From Orychophragmus violaceus (taxonomy: Eukaryota > Streptophyta > Magnoliopsida > Brassicales > Brassicaceae), in NCBI GenBank assembly GCA_030180135.1, contig CM058235.1, forward strand, positions 16,392,720 to 16,456,719: a stretch of 64,000 nucleotides of DNA, given 5' to 3'. The notes beneath the pieces were generated by a model. That model was given only the letters and a program-made list of their open reading frames with translations. It did not search any database and was not told where the DNA came from. The position numbers and the translations under genes are program-made. This document shows, one piece after another, positions 20,228 to 30,787 of this stretch. How positions within the stretch are numbered: the stretch's first letter is position 1; every line of letters starts with the position of its first letter.

Positions 20228-23200
20228 TTTTTTTTTTTGACTAAAAGGCTTTCGTATTAATGCATAAGAGAAAGAAAAGTTTACAGACTTTTTGGGCCTA
20301 AATTACTCTATTACCGGCCCAGCCGTACAGAAGATAAGTCGCAAAAAAAAAAAAAAAAACAACAACAACATTTAATTACTATTTCCTATCCGTAGAAAGT
20401 AATGACGATGAGCGCGAGGTGTTAATGTCTGTGAACAAAACACAAAACGCGAAGAAACTACCCAGATCGAGGATCCGTATGGCCAAGATTGAGATCGATG
20501 TAGCATAGAAACGGAAGACATGAGTAGACCTCATACACATCCGCAAAATTTAAGGAGTATCGGAGATAAGCAGAGCATAGTACGAAGCAGGGCCAGAGGT
20601 AAACAATGAGGAGAGCTCATCATCCTCACCGAGGAATAGACGAATTAGGAAGCAGCTGAGCAGGAGCAAGTAGATCGGATGGGATTTGATAGTATCGGAC
20701 TGGAGTGTGACGGGAGAGAGATTTACCGTAGCCAAAGCTGCATCAAGGCAGAGGACAACACCGGATTTGAAGCACGATATGACAGAATTTTCTCCTTGAC
20801 CTGGCGTTCAATTAGTGTTGTTATCACTGAAGACTGCCGAGAAGTGGATCTGTGTATACGAGCGTTACGTTCTGCCCAGACCCAGTAGATCGAAGCCTGC
20901 CAACAGAGAAGGATAAGTCTCCGTCGGATTCGACTCCCTTGGAGAGTCATTAGTTGATCGAGAGAGTCTTCCCAAGCTCGCGCTGGAACGAGGTCCAATT
21001 TTACAGCTAATGGGTACCAGATCGACCAAGAGTAATGACAAGCAAAAAGTAAGTGGTTCCTAGATTCAGTAGCTGAGTCGCAAAGAATACAATTTCTGTC
21101 AACTTGTAATCCCCAGTTACTGAGTCTATCTTTTGTTGGACACCTATTCAAGACAAAGAGCCAAGCTAGGAAGTTATGCTTGGGGATACCACATTTCGTC
21201 CAAACAACTTGAAACCACGGTACGTTTACCACTTCATCGCTTCCAATCTGTAGAGCTGAGTAGACGCTGCCGGTTGAATACTTATTTGAAGCATTTCCAT
21301 TAAAGACCCATTCATAACCATCAGACGTATTAGTTAGAGAGATAGTGGTCAAGAAAATATGGAGATTAAGCAATTTGTCTGTCCTTGCAGGGGCAATCAT
21401 CCAGTTTCCATTTCGAAAAAGGCTTGCAACAGATGCATTCGGAGTAATTCCCAGCCTCGTGTTGCGGCAGTCACTGAGATAGTCTTGGAGACTACCAAAA
21501 GGGGTCCAATTATCCGTCCAGAACTTGATTGATAGACCATTTCCGATTGACCTCTTAATCCAGGTGAATATATCGCCCCTGCTCTTAATAATTTTGTTGG
21601 CGAGCCAACTGTTTCTTCTATTTGCGTTGATTACCCATAGGTTTGATAAGTCACCGTTTAGTACCTCCTCCTTAAACCACGCTACCCATATCGAGCCTGA
21701 TCGAAAAAACAGGAGCCAAATAAGCTTAAGTAGACATGATTTATTCCAGATAGATAGATCTTTCAGACCAAGACCACCCCGCTCCTTCGATTTAGTGACT
21801 ATTTCCCAGGATACCTTTGCTGAATGATGCGCATCTATGTCACCTTGCCAGAGAAAAACTCCACATAGAGAATTAATCCGTTTAATGATCTGTTTTGGCA
21901 GGACAAAAGAAGAACACCAGAAATTTGTGATACCACCTATAACTGTCTTGATCAGGAGAAGCCGCCCTGCAAAGGAGAGAGACTTAACTGTCCAAGAGGT
22001 TAGCTTTCCTTTGACTTGCTGAATAAGGATTTCACAATCTGAGATAGATAGTTTTTTGGATGTTAAAGGAACCCCAAGATATCTGACAGGGAGAATAGAG
22101 TTTGGCATTCCTGTGGAAAACTTAATTAGATCAATCTCGTTTTGTGACATGCCTGAAGCGAAGAAGGAAGACTTTTGCACACTGATTGCCAAGCCTGAAC
22201 GCAATTCAAACTCTCTAAGTACCTGCAGTACATTCTGGACCGAGTTTAAAGACCCATCAATGAAGATCAAGAGGTCATCCGCAAAGCAGAGATGGGTCAA
22301 CCTTGAGGCTTCACATTTGAAATGGTATTTGAACCTACCCTCCTCTGCCGCCTTATTTAGTAAATGAGAAAGGATATTCATTACAATGACAAATAGGTAG
22401 GGCGATAGGGGGTCCCCTTGACGCAATCCTCGTTTGCCTTTGAAATACCCGTTGACCTTTCCATTGTAACCAATGGTATAAGAGGGGGTACAAACACATG
22501 CTCTTAACCAGCTCAGATAAGTACTAGGAATCCTCAAGCTCTGTAAACAATTGAATAGAAAATCCCAGGAGACTGTATCAAATGCTTTGGCTATGTCAAC
22601 TTTGATAGTAATCCTTTTAGGGCCTCTTCTCTTGTGATAACCATTAACTAACTCCCCAGCTAAGATTGTGTTCTCAATAAGTAATCTGTCACTGACAAAA
22701 GCAGTTTGGTTGGGCAGAATAAGAGTTGCCAGAATAGGTTTAAGGCGCTTCACCAACAATCTGGAGATCACTTTGTAGATAGTGTTTAAACAGGCAATGG
22801 GTCGATAATCTGTGATAGCTGAGGCACCCGGTCTCTTCGGAACTAGAGCTAGAATGGTAGAGTTAGCTGCTGCCGGCAGAAATGAGGAGACAAAGAAATG
22901 TTGAATTGAGTTTACCACCTCAGCACCTAAGAACTCCCATGCAGCTTTAAAAAATCCCGCCGTAAGACCGTCAGGACCCGGTGCTTTATTTGGGTTCAGT
23001 TTTAGAAGGACTGTAGCTATCTCCATTGTTGTAGGAATTGCGGACATCAATTGTTGTTGAGCCACAGAGCATGAGAAGTAGTGAAGAGACTGAAACCAAT
23101 CCGGAGGGCAGTGAAAGAGGGACGGCTGAGAGATCTCTGGTCCTAAAATGTTCTTGAAGTGGTTTATGGCTATTAAGCTCATTTCCTGTGGATCAGTGAC

Positions 23201-23803
23201 TAGGAGGCCAGATGGAAGGATAAAAGAGCGTATCGAGTTATAGTTCATTCTCGCTTGACATATCCTGAAAAAGTAAGGGGAATTTTGATCACCTTCCTTC
23301 AACCATTGAACCCTTGACTTTTGTCTAAAATAAGATTCCTCAATCTGTTTTAAGAAAACCCAATTCTGGTGCAATTCCCTTTCTAGCTGGAACAAATGGG
23401 GGGAGGGAGATTGAAGCGCCTGAACCTGCACATCTAACAATGAAAGGTTAGCCTCACTTACTCTCACTTGGATATTTGAGAAATTATCCTTATTTAACTG
23501 TTTTAACACTCGTTTTATGCACTTTAACTTCCAACACAGATTAGTTAAGTCTGAGGCAATGTTTCTGGCAAGGTTCCAAGCTTCCAACACCACTTGGGAA
23601 AAGCCAGGGTGTTTGGTAAGGTAATTGAAGAATCTGAAAGGCTTTGTACCAGCTTGAGGGAGGAGATGAGCTAGGTTTAGAAGGCAAGGACTATGGTCGG
23701 AGGTATTGGGAGGTAAGAAAGTAGCGAGACTGTTTGGGAAGGAAGAGATTGCAAGGTTATTAACAAGGAGACGATCAAGCTTTTTAGCTATAGGAGATAA
23801 GGA
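20228..23803 (-). mobile_element. 5'-truncated L1-type LINE
   Basis: A 16-bp target duplication, CTTTGAGCAATATCTT, flanks it (20212-20227 and 23804-23819). The poly(A) tail reads as a T run at 20228-20238 on the plus strand. The 5' end is truncated inside the endonuclease domain, as usual for target-primed reverse transcription. The 3' untranslated part is 20239-20722. The body has an uninterrupted frame of over 1000 codons, so the insertion is young. Confidence 0.95.
20723..23803 (-). CDS. LINE ORF2 fragment: endonuclease end, RT, zf-RVT
   Basis: Open from the truncation point to the stop at 20723. It begins in the last part of the APE-type endonuclease (KKLDRLLVN, then SDHSPCL with the catalytic His). 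The reverse transcriptase follows with KAPGPDGL, YRPIACLNTIYKVI, AFDTVSWDFL, GLRQGDPLSPYLF and the catalytic CFADDLLIF. The C-terminal zinc-binding zf-RVT region (WTKCGIPKHNFLAWL, CILCDSATESRNHLLFACHYS) precedes the end. There is no RNase H domain. The first in-frame ATG (23854) lies in the host NPC1-like exon, so it is not a natural start. The protein cannot retrotranspose without the endonuclease N-terminus, and ORF1 is absent. Confidence 0.92.
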   Translation of the reverse strand, partial: SLSPIAKKLDRLLVNNLAISSFPNSLATFLPPNTSDHSPCLLNLAHLLPQAGTKPFRFFNYLTKHPGFSQVVLEAWNLARNIASDLTNLCWKLKCIKRVLKQLNKDNFSNIQVRVSEANLSLLDVQVQALQSPSPHLFQLERELHQNWVFLKQIEESYFRQKSRVQWLKEGDQNSPYFFRICQARMNYNSIRSFILPSGLLVTDPQEMSLIAINHFKNILGPEISQPSLFHCPPDWFQSLHYFSCSVAQQQLMSAIPTTMEIATVLLKLNPNKAPGPDGLTAGFFKAAWEFLGAEVVNSIQHFFVSSFLPAAANSTILALVPKRPGASAITDYRPIACLNTIYKVISRLLVKRLKPILATLILPNQTAFVSDRLLIENTILAGELVNGYHKRRGPKRITIKVDIAKAFDTVSWDFLFNCLQSLRIPSTYLSWLRACVCTPSYTIGYNGKVNGYFKGKRGLRQGDPLSPYLFVIVMNILSHLLNKAAEEGRFKYHFKCEASRLTHLCFADDLLIFIDGSLNSVQNVLQVLREFELRSGLAISVQKSSFFASGMSQNEIDLIKFSTGMPNSILPVRYLGVPLTSKKLSISDCEILIQQVKGKLTSWTVKSLSFAGRLLLIKTVIGGITNFWCSSFVLPKQIIKRINSLCGVFLWQGDIDAHHSAKVSWEIVTKSKERGGLGLKDLSIWNKSCLLKLIWLLFFRSGSIWVAWFKEEVLNGDLSNLWVINANRRNSWLANKIIKSRGDIFTWIKRSIGNGLSIKFWTDNWTPFGSLQDYLSDCRNTRLGITPNASVASLFRNGNWMIAPARTDKLLNLHIFLTTISLTNTSDGYEWVFNGNASNKYSTGSVYSALQIGSDEVVNVPWFQVVWTKCGIPKHNFLAWLFVLNRCPTKDRLSNWGLQVDRNCILCDSATESRNHLLFACHYSWSIWYPLAVKLDLVPARAWEDSLDQLMTLQGSRIRRRLILLCWQASIYWVWAERNARIHRSTSRQSSVITTLIERQVKEKILSYRASNPVLSSALMQLWLR

Positions 23804-24776
23804 CTTTGAGCAATATCTTGACATATGGAAAACTTCATTAATCAAACTCTCCATAGCTATCGGTTGGTAAATCTTCCAAATCCCAGATCTTAGTTCAAGT
23901 TTCTAGTTGGTAGATCTTGATTTTACTTTTTAACTAAACATATGAAATGACTTGGAATGTTCCATTCATTTTACAGCTGCCGTCTTTGCCGTGTGTTTAA
24001 TTATCACATGCAGGTATCACTATTAGGCTCATTCCCAAATTTACTAAAAGTCCAGATATGGTGGAACTTAAATCTCCAAATGTATATCCTATGTCTGCTT
24101 TCTAACTCAGCTTTTGGAGCTCTTCAATTATTTTGCTGGTGATTGCAATGATCATTATTGATCTCCTGGTAATTTAAATCTCATTGTTACTTATGAATAA
24201 AATGAATTTCATACAGTCATAATGTTACTGATGTTATATAATACTCTATGATTTGAAACATGCTAGGGAGTAATGGCAGTCTTTCATATCCAGCTAAACG
24301 CACTATCGGTCGTAAATCTGCTAATGTCCGTGGGCAAAGCGGTTGAGTTTTGTGTACACATAACACACGCTTTCTCGGTCAGCTTCCCCTCTATCTGTTT
24401 AGCAGTATTCACAACATCCTTCTTTTTATCCTGACAAGACTTTCTTAAATGCTTAGATAAGCTCTGGGGACAGAAACCAACGGATGAAAGAAGCGCTTGC
24501 TGGGATGGGAGCTTCAGTTTTCAGGTATTGGTCACTCTTCAACTCGACTCATCAACTTAAAAGTATGCCAAAGGATCCTAAGTAAGCTATGTTCTGGATA
24601 TTGAAATGTTCTAATATTCGTATCATGTTACTGTTTCGCTTTGTTGTTGTTGTGACATGAGAGATTATTGGTTTGATTGGAATATAAAGGTGTTCTTGAG
24701 CATGTTTGGTCCAGCTCCAAGACATGTAGAAGGGGATAGGCAAGATCATCGACCTTCAGTTTCCTCCCCGCCGTAG

Positions 24777-25436
24777 CTGAATTAGGTTTTCTTCTTTATA
24801 TTTTTAAGGTTTTGTTTTAAATATATTACATCTATTTGTAAATAATTAAGAATGGTTTCATCCATAGCCACAGAAAGAAAAGCTAAGTTCAGTGCCTAGC
24901 AGAAACAAAAAAACAAGAAAAAAGAATACAGTACTTCATGAATCAGCTATACTGCTCTCAAATTTGATCAAACTCTTCTCAATAAATGCTTACTAAAATT
25001 AAAATCCTGGATTAGAAAGTAAAAGAAAATATAGAACCTTAAATTTGATCAAATTCTTGGGCAACTGAGTTGTTCTTATAATATTGATCAAATTCTTCTC
25101 ATCAAATGCTTACTAAAACTAGCAGGATTTTATACAAAACAGTTGAAAATACAACTTTACTTTTCAAATAGTGTTGTTTTCTAGAAAACAATTTTTAAAT
25201 TTTAGAAATAGAAGAAGTTTAAAAGAAAAGAAAAACAAATACTTCTTTTTTTTTAAATGAAAAAAGTAAACTTGAAAAAAGAGGGATCAGATGAAATGAT
25301 AATTGGAGCGCCCAATAGTCGTAACAGGTATGAGCGGAACGCTCTTCACGCAATTAAATATGCGAGATTATACCCAATCCTCATTTCCCCTTTAAACCTG
25401 AAGGATCATATTTTATAAGGTAACGCACTTCTTCTT
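24777..25436. other. AT-rich intergenic stretch, possible RNA unit on minus strand
   Basis: No protein gene seen. On the minus strand this lies downstream of an snRNA-type promoter (25437-25489). The 25290-25412 part contains short hairpins, such as GAGCG-TTC-CGCTC, and is less AT-rich than its surroundings. I do not recognise an snRNA. Confidence 0.35.
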
Positions 25437-25489
25437 CTTTTATAGGCCCACTCGTTATCCCACGGTGCTCCACACAATCGATGTGGGAC
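25437..25489 (-). promoter_or_regulatory. snRNA-type promoter: USE and TATA 34 bp apart
   Basis: On the minus strand GTCCCACATCG (25489-25479) matches the plant upstream sequence element RTCCCACATCG exactly. TATAAAAG (25444-25437) follows after 34 bp. In plants, about four helical turns between USE and TATA marks RNA polymerase II snRNA genes, while one turn less marks polymerase III U6-type genes. Initiation would be expected near 25410-25415. Confidence 0.65.
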
Positions 25490-25920
25490 AAATTTAAACT
25501 ACTCATATTAAAACCCTCGCTCGCTCGCTCGCATGTTTGCTTCTTATATGGAAAGTCTCTGGCTGGCTCGGAGAGGTTCCACGCTCACAACAACGACCCA
25601 TGTGCTGTGCACGTGTCAGTTGCACAATCGTCAATGTGCTCTGTGGAGTATGCAATTCACAAATCATTTATATAAATATGATTCAAGGTATTCACATAAC
25701 AGCCAACTTCATAAGATAGAAGGTTAATACAGCCTGATCGAGAGCAAACTCTTAAGGCAATTTAACATCTAGGTCGAACCTAGGAAACTTGAAGCCATGC
25801 CCACCCCAAAAAAAAAAAAAAAAAAAGCTAAATAGTCTTAATTACACAATATTTCTACTACTGAACTATAGGTTTAGTTAGATTCACTCTTCATCTTGTC
25901 TACGGGATATAAGATGTGGC
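25490..25920. other. Spacer before the F-box gene
   Basis: Contains a (TCGC)n-like run near 25512-25530 and an A run at about 25809-25826. No gene is supported; it includes the 3' flank of the minus-strand F-box gene. Confidence 0.4.
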
Positions 25921-27412
25921 TCAACCAATGACAATGTTACATCGTTTAGACTTTCTTTGAACCTTTTTGATTACCTTGATGATCTCAAGGAAACTATCAC
26001 TTAAAGTCAGTTTCTTCAGGGCAGCACAATTCCTCAGAAAGTATCTTGCTAATTTCATCTGGTTTGATGTCCTTGTTGCGACTGGTGTCCAAAGCTGAAC
26101 ATACTTGAGAGATGATACTAAACATGGCGGCACATAGGAGGGTTTGATTGGCCATGCCTCTATCTCAAATTTAAATTCCTGATAAAATCCCCAAACAAAG
26201 AGATAGTTACATTTTATGGGATATGAGAAGAATAATAAGTAAATAAGACGCACCAGGACAAGTGTGTTTAGATTCGGGCAGCAACCAAGAAAGGTTGGCA
26301 GAAATTCCAAACAAGTCTCGGGGAACGAAGCATGTAACCAAGATAAGTTGGAGAACTGAGGTAATAGTTCCAATTTGTCGTAATAATCATCGATCACCTG
26401 AGTCACAATAAAAATTGTACCAAGAGGAATGTCACAGTAATGGATTTTGTATAAGTATAATGTGTGTGTGTACCTCTAGAGTAGCAGAAGAGATCTTCAT
26501 ATCGCTGACTGTGGATATCCCGGTGAGGAAATTAAGGATCATAGTACTCTTGGAATCATCTTTATAACAATACTCCTCACCAAAGTCAACATCAATGTGT
26601 ACCACTGCAGAGGGAGCAATATTGTGTATGACGATGCTCTCAGATAAGTGATCACGGAGACTGAATTGCTCAAGCCTTGGAGCATCGATTTCAACAGCAT
26701 GATGATCAACCACAATTTGGGAACTCTCAATCTCTAAGGTGAATATTTTAAGTGAAAGGGAACACACAACTATACATTCAAGAAGCTCAAAAGGATCCCT
26801 GATTATAGATAACTTTTCAAGAACCGGGCAGCTACTTATGAGCGTCTTCAGGATCGTTTCGTCATACCTTACCCTATCTAGATGCATAACCTTCAGACAA
26901 GGCAACGAAACAACAGACTCTGGTTCCAAATCAGACAAGACTACGTGGTAGAGACTTAAGCTGACCAAAGTGTTACATGAATAAAGAGAAAGAGGCATAC
27001 AAACTAGTTCGTTATAATCTGATTTACTCTGGAAATCTAGATGACGAACTCTACGGCTAACAACAGCTTCCATACACGACTCGAAGAAACTATCATCGGA
27101 AGAGAAGATATCCTCGTAATAGTAGATCAACTTGAATCTATTCAAGACTATATTTTTGTCAGATTCAAGAAACCTAGTTACGAATTCCACAAAATCAAAA
27201 CCATCATCATCGAATTGAGTCGAGTCCAAGTCGAAAACAGGAACCTGTAACCAGAGACTTCTCCAGCGTTTCGATAAACAGCTACTTCGAACTGAATCTT
27301 TGGTCGAAAGATAAGAGAGTATGTGACAAAGTAACGGATCTGGTAAATCGTTTATTCTTCTTCTTTCTTGTGAGTTCTTCCGTTGCTTCTCTTTCACACA
27401 GCTTTTCTCCAT
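25921..27412 (-). CDS. F-box/LRR/FBD protein, three exons
   Basis: CDS joins 27412-26474, 26397-26254 and 26178-25921 (939, 144 and 258 nt, all phase 0), giving 446 residues, typical for the family. Donors and acceptors are GT/AG. The F-box is at about 20-63 (INDLPDPLLCHILSYLSTKD, SCLSKRWRSLW). Leucine-rich repeats follow (CNTLVSLSLYHVVL, LPCLKVMHLDRVRY, SSCPVLEKLSI). The FBD domain is in exon 3 (VPPCLVSSLKYVQLW, then YFLRNCAALKKLTL). It is presumably a substrate receptor of an SCF ubiquitin ligase; the target is unknown. The gene is intact and its upstream region is duplicated at 33690-34535. Families like this expand by tandem duplication, as seen here. Confidence 0.92.
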
Positions 27413-27823
27413 TTCTGATGTCCTCTAGACCCTAAATACTACGAAAAGCACACTCAAAACCCCCCAAATTCATTACAAAACCAGTTTGAAACCAAACTAA
27501 ATAGCAACAGTTTTTTTTTTTGGGTCAACATTTCATTTAAGAGATGAGGATAATATTGCATACTAAACACGTGGCCAACATATGCCACCAATTATGACAA
27601 AGTTAGACCACGTGTTGACTGACGGTTTAAAACTAGCATGCAAGTCGAGCTAGAGTAAAAACTCTATAAACTAATAATCGATAAATTAATAATTTTATTA
27701 ATTAACAAATTTATTTTGTTTGGTTTCTGTCCAGTGTTTTAAAAATCGGTCTAGGCGCTGTCTAGGCGCTAAAAAAACTAAACAGAAACGATTAATCTAT
27801 AATCGGTAATTAAAATCGCTGGT

Positions 27824-27990
27824 CCGGTTCAGTCGGTACAAATCGGTTAAAATCGGCCAATTCGGTTCAAATCGACCAACTCGGTTCAAATCGACCAATT
27901 CGGTTCAAATCGGCCAACTCGGTACAAATCGGCCAACTTGGTTCAAATCGGTTCAAATCGGCCAACAAGGTTCAAATCGGCTAACTTGGT
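27824..27990. repeat. 20-bp minisatellite in the hAT subterminal region
   Basis: About eight units of TCGGTTCAAATCGRCCAAYT. The position just inside a transposon end suggests amplified transposase-binding sites. Confidence 0.8.
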
Positions 27991-28221
27991 GTTATTAAAA
28001 CGTTGTCGTTTCAATAATAGAAAAACAAAATTAAAAAAGAGGAAAAGAAATCGTTCGATTTCGTTAGGTTTTTTTCTGCGCCACTATTCTTCTTCCTCTC
28101 TGCCTCTGCGTCTCTTCTACCTCTCTGCCTCTGCGTCTCTGTTCTTCTTCCATTCAATAGGTTATGCTTCCTCTCTGCCTCTGCATTTTTTTGTACGTTG
28201 ATGTTTTTATATAGGTTTGAT

Positions 28222-28317
28222 TGTTCATGATTCATCATTCACGATTTGATAGGACCATGATTCATTGTTCATGATTCATCATTCACGATTTGATATGTCC
28301 ATGATTCATTGTTCATG
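28222..28317. repeat. 44-bp tandem repeat, about two copies
   Basis: Units begin GTTCATGATTCATCATTCAC and end in a CATGATTCATT motif; the second differs at a few bases. Confidence 0.75.
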
Positions 28318-28369
28318 AATATTATCTCTCTGGTGTTCGCTTTAACGGCTCCGATGGTTGACCAGTTCT

Positions 28370-28580
28370 ACGGCTTTAAATATTAATATTGCTAAGAGAT
28401 CTTAAATATTAATATACTAGTGAAGGAACCTCAAACGAATTGAAGAAAAAGACTTTAAATATTAATATAGCTAAGGACGGGTAAGATAACCACACCTCAA
28501 CCGAGTTGAAGAAGAATTAAAATATCAGTATTGCTAATGATGGTATAAAATAACCACAACTCGACCGAGTTGAAGAATAA
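28370..28580. repeat. Diverged repeats with TTAAATATTAATAT cores
   Basis: Three or four units of roughly 70 bp share AAATATTAATAT..GCTAA, then CCTCAAnCGAnTTGAAGAA. They are non-coding and lie inside the hAT element. Confidence 0.55.
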
Positions 28581-28730
28581 TATCGAGTCTCATGATTGTT
28601 CTCCATAATATTGAGTCTCAAAGAGGATGTCAACAAAATGATGAAAAATATGATCCATGTATTATTTCTTTATCTTGATAACTTTTATAAATGCTAGATC
28701 AACCATATTTTTGATTCATTTTACATTTTA

Positions 28731-29247
28731 GGGAGTTGGTGGTCAATATATGGTTGTCATGTGCCTCCTTTGCAAAAACTAGCTACAAGAATTCTCTCTT
28801 TGACATCTAGTTCATTTGGTTGTGAAAGGAATTGGAGTACATTTGAAGCGGTTCAGATTTCTTTTCCTTAACTTTAATTTTAGTTTTCTTGGAATATAAA
28901 CATTTTTACTGATTTTGAAAATTTGTTTATGCTTTTTTGTTGCAGATTCATTCAAAGAAAAGCAATAGACTAGAAGTTAAACGACTTAATAGTCTAGTAT
29001 ATGTCCAATTCAATGTCAAGTTGCTGAACAAGAGAAAAAATGATCAACGACAAAAATATTGATGTCATTGTCGATGAAAAAGATGACAAAAATGTAAGAG
29101 AATGGTTAATGAAGCGATCAAGTGAGAGGGAAGAAGGGCTTGATGATGAAGACATAGGTGTCGTGGATCTTGAGTCTGATGAAGAGCATGAGAATACTCG
29201 AGATATTGAATTTGAGGATGATAGTGGGCACGTAGTGAACATGGAAT
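28731..29247 (+). pseudogene. hAT transposase C-terminal remnant
   Basis: One exon from 28731 encodes WWSIYGCHVPPLQKLATRIL and SSSFGCERNWSTFE, the hAT dimerisation region. After an intron, 28947 onward encodes IHSKKSNRLEVKRLNSLVYV. The acidic tail (from 29040) is in another frame, so a frameshift separates them. The BED finger and RNase-H-like core are missing. It cannot transpose the element by itself. Confidence 0.85.
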
Positions 29248-30070
29248 AGCTTGGGGAAGAAGAAATTGTTGCTTCTTAAGATTGTTGAATTTTTAGAATT
29301 GGTTTACCTTTTGCTTTTAACTTTGATTTGGAATTGGATTTTGAATTGAATTGTTTGGATTTTGGAATTATTTTATTCATTGTTTGACATTTTTTTTTAA
29401 ATTATGTTTTATGAAATTATTACAAATATTTTAACATATAAAAATATATATATATATATATATATAATCATTAAAAATTTATTAACGTCTAGACCCCGAC
29501 TAAGTCCCGCCTAAGCGCTTTAGGCACTAGACCCGTCCCAACGCCTAAGTACCGCCTAGCGATTTTTTGAATATTGGTTCTGTCTTAAAATGATGTACAG
29601 ATTTACGGATCTCAAACCTCCTAATCATTCAATTATTATTTTTTCTTCTAATTTTTCATCAAGTTAATTTTTTATAAATTAATAATTTTAAAAACTAAAA
29701 AAATATTAATGTTTCAATATTATTAATTTATAAAAAAAAATTATACAATTTTAAAAGAAGTCCCCATAAAAATACATACACTAATTCTAACCATTCTTTA
29801 AAACTCTGTTTGCCAATCTACAACTCCAAAAAAAAAAATCGCCCAATTAACAATAGCATGTAGTAAAAGATAAATGCTCCACGATCTCTCAATGAACCAC
29901 TAATCCAAGAAAATTTATCCTCGGTTAGTATACTTAATCTATTAACTTGACCATTGTCCATCAGACTGTTCCTCTTCCAAAGCAAGTAAAAGCAATAAGA
30001 AATTACTCTAAAGAAATCATATGACATAGATGAAGCTCAAGAGAATTCAACCGAGAAAAAGGGATATAAC

Positions 30071-30261
30071 TATAGAAGGATATAGAAGATTCTTGATATC
30101 ATCATCAAATATTATATAGTTATTGTATATAGATATTTCAATATTTGTATCTATCTAGTTTAGGAAATCTCTTTAGTATATAATCACATGTATCTCCATT
30201 GTTATTATTATGAGAGTAAATATAATTCTTCCCATTCACAAGCTCTCATTATATTCTATCA
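30071..30261 (+). repeat. 5' LTR of the TA...CA element
   Basis: 191 bp, differing from the 3' LTR at about six positions. Confidence 0.9.
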
Positions 30262-30787
30262 TGGTATCAGAGCTATAATGATCTAACGATCGGCTTCGTT
30301 CCTGGTTTTCCAAATTTTCTAAGCTATAAAGCTTCTTTATTTTCGTTTTAAGCCATAGAGCTTCTTGTTATCTTTTATTTAAAGCCAAGTGCTTTCATAA
30401 TTCATGTTCATCATGAACCTCTGAATCTAAATCATTGAGTTTTTTCTAATTCAAGTCTATCATAGACCTCTAAATCTAAGCTAAGTGCTTCTCTATTCAA
30501 GCATATCATGTGCCTCTGAATCCAATTGTTTTCAATTCATTCTTGTTTAAGTTTCAAAAAAAAAAAAATCAGATCATTCTTTTCTCCATCACCACTTCTA
30601 TCAATTCCTCTATTCTTCTTCTTATATATAATTTAAAAAATGGTTTTTGTTTCTTTAGCACAACTGTGCTTCGTTCTTTTTACAAAATAAAAATGATTTG
30701 TTTGGTTTTGATTCCTTCCCCATCTATTCTTTCTCTTAGTTTGATTTAGACTTCTGGAAAAAAAAAACTTCATGAGATTTCAAGCAA

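Larger units (their letters stand above)
19629..24776 (+). pseudogene. Niemann-Pick C1-like C-terminal pseudogene, LINE-disrupted
   Basis: Exons match the C-terminal part of plant NPC1-type sterol transporters: to 19697 (KGGHGAYSSSVDFQ), 19797-19861 (SSFRTCHTYLNKQ), 19949-20014 (VNSMRAAQEFSS), 20177-20227 resumed at 23820-23862 (PYSVFYMFFEQYL, then DIWKTSLIKLSIAI), 23977-24013, 24111-24168, 24267-24382 (QLNALSVVNLLMSVGKAVEF), 24462-24524 (GDRNQRMKEALAGMGASVF), and a last exon ending at the stop 24774-24776 (SMFGPAPRH). Introns mostly keep GT/AG. The protein would span several membrane helices of the RND/sterol-sensing type. It is dead: the N-terminal majority is absent, a 3.6-kb LINE sits in an exon, the splice donor near 24382 is CT instead of GT, and the exon before the last is missing. 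Confidence 0.85.
27732..29576 (+). mobile_element. hAT deletion derivative
   Basis: Ends CAGTGTTTTAAAAATCG and, complemented, CAATATTCAAAAAATCG, with 8-bp duplications TTTCTGTC and GTTCTGTC (7 of 8 match). TAGGCGCT-type repeats lie just inside both ends. It keeps only the last exons of a transposase. Confidence 0.85.

Noticed and set aside
20723..23854. A 1043-residue gene starting at 23854
   Set aside because: The first 17 codons are antisense NPC1-like exon and target duplication; the real sequence is a truncated LINE ORF2.
27938..28201. An 87-codon frame in the hAT element
   Set aside because: It reads out of the 20-bp minisatellite and pyrimidine-rich repeats; no domain.
29440..29465. 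(TA)n run as a regulatory feature
   Set aside because: A simple microsatellite in an AT-rich region; nothing supports a function.
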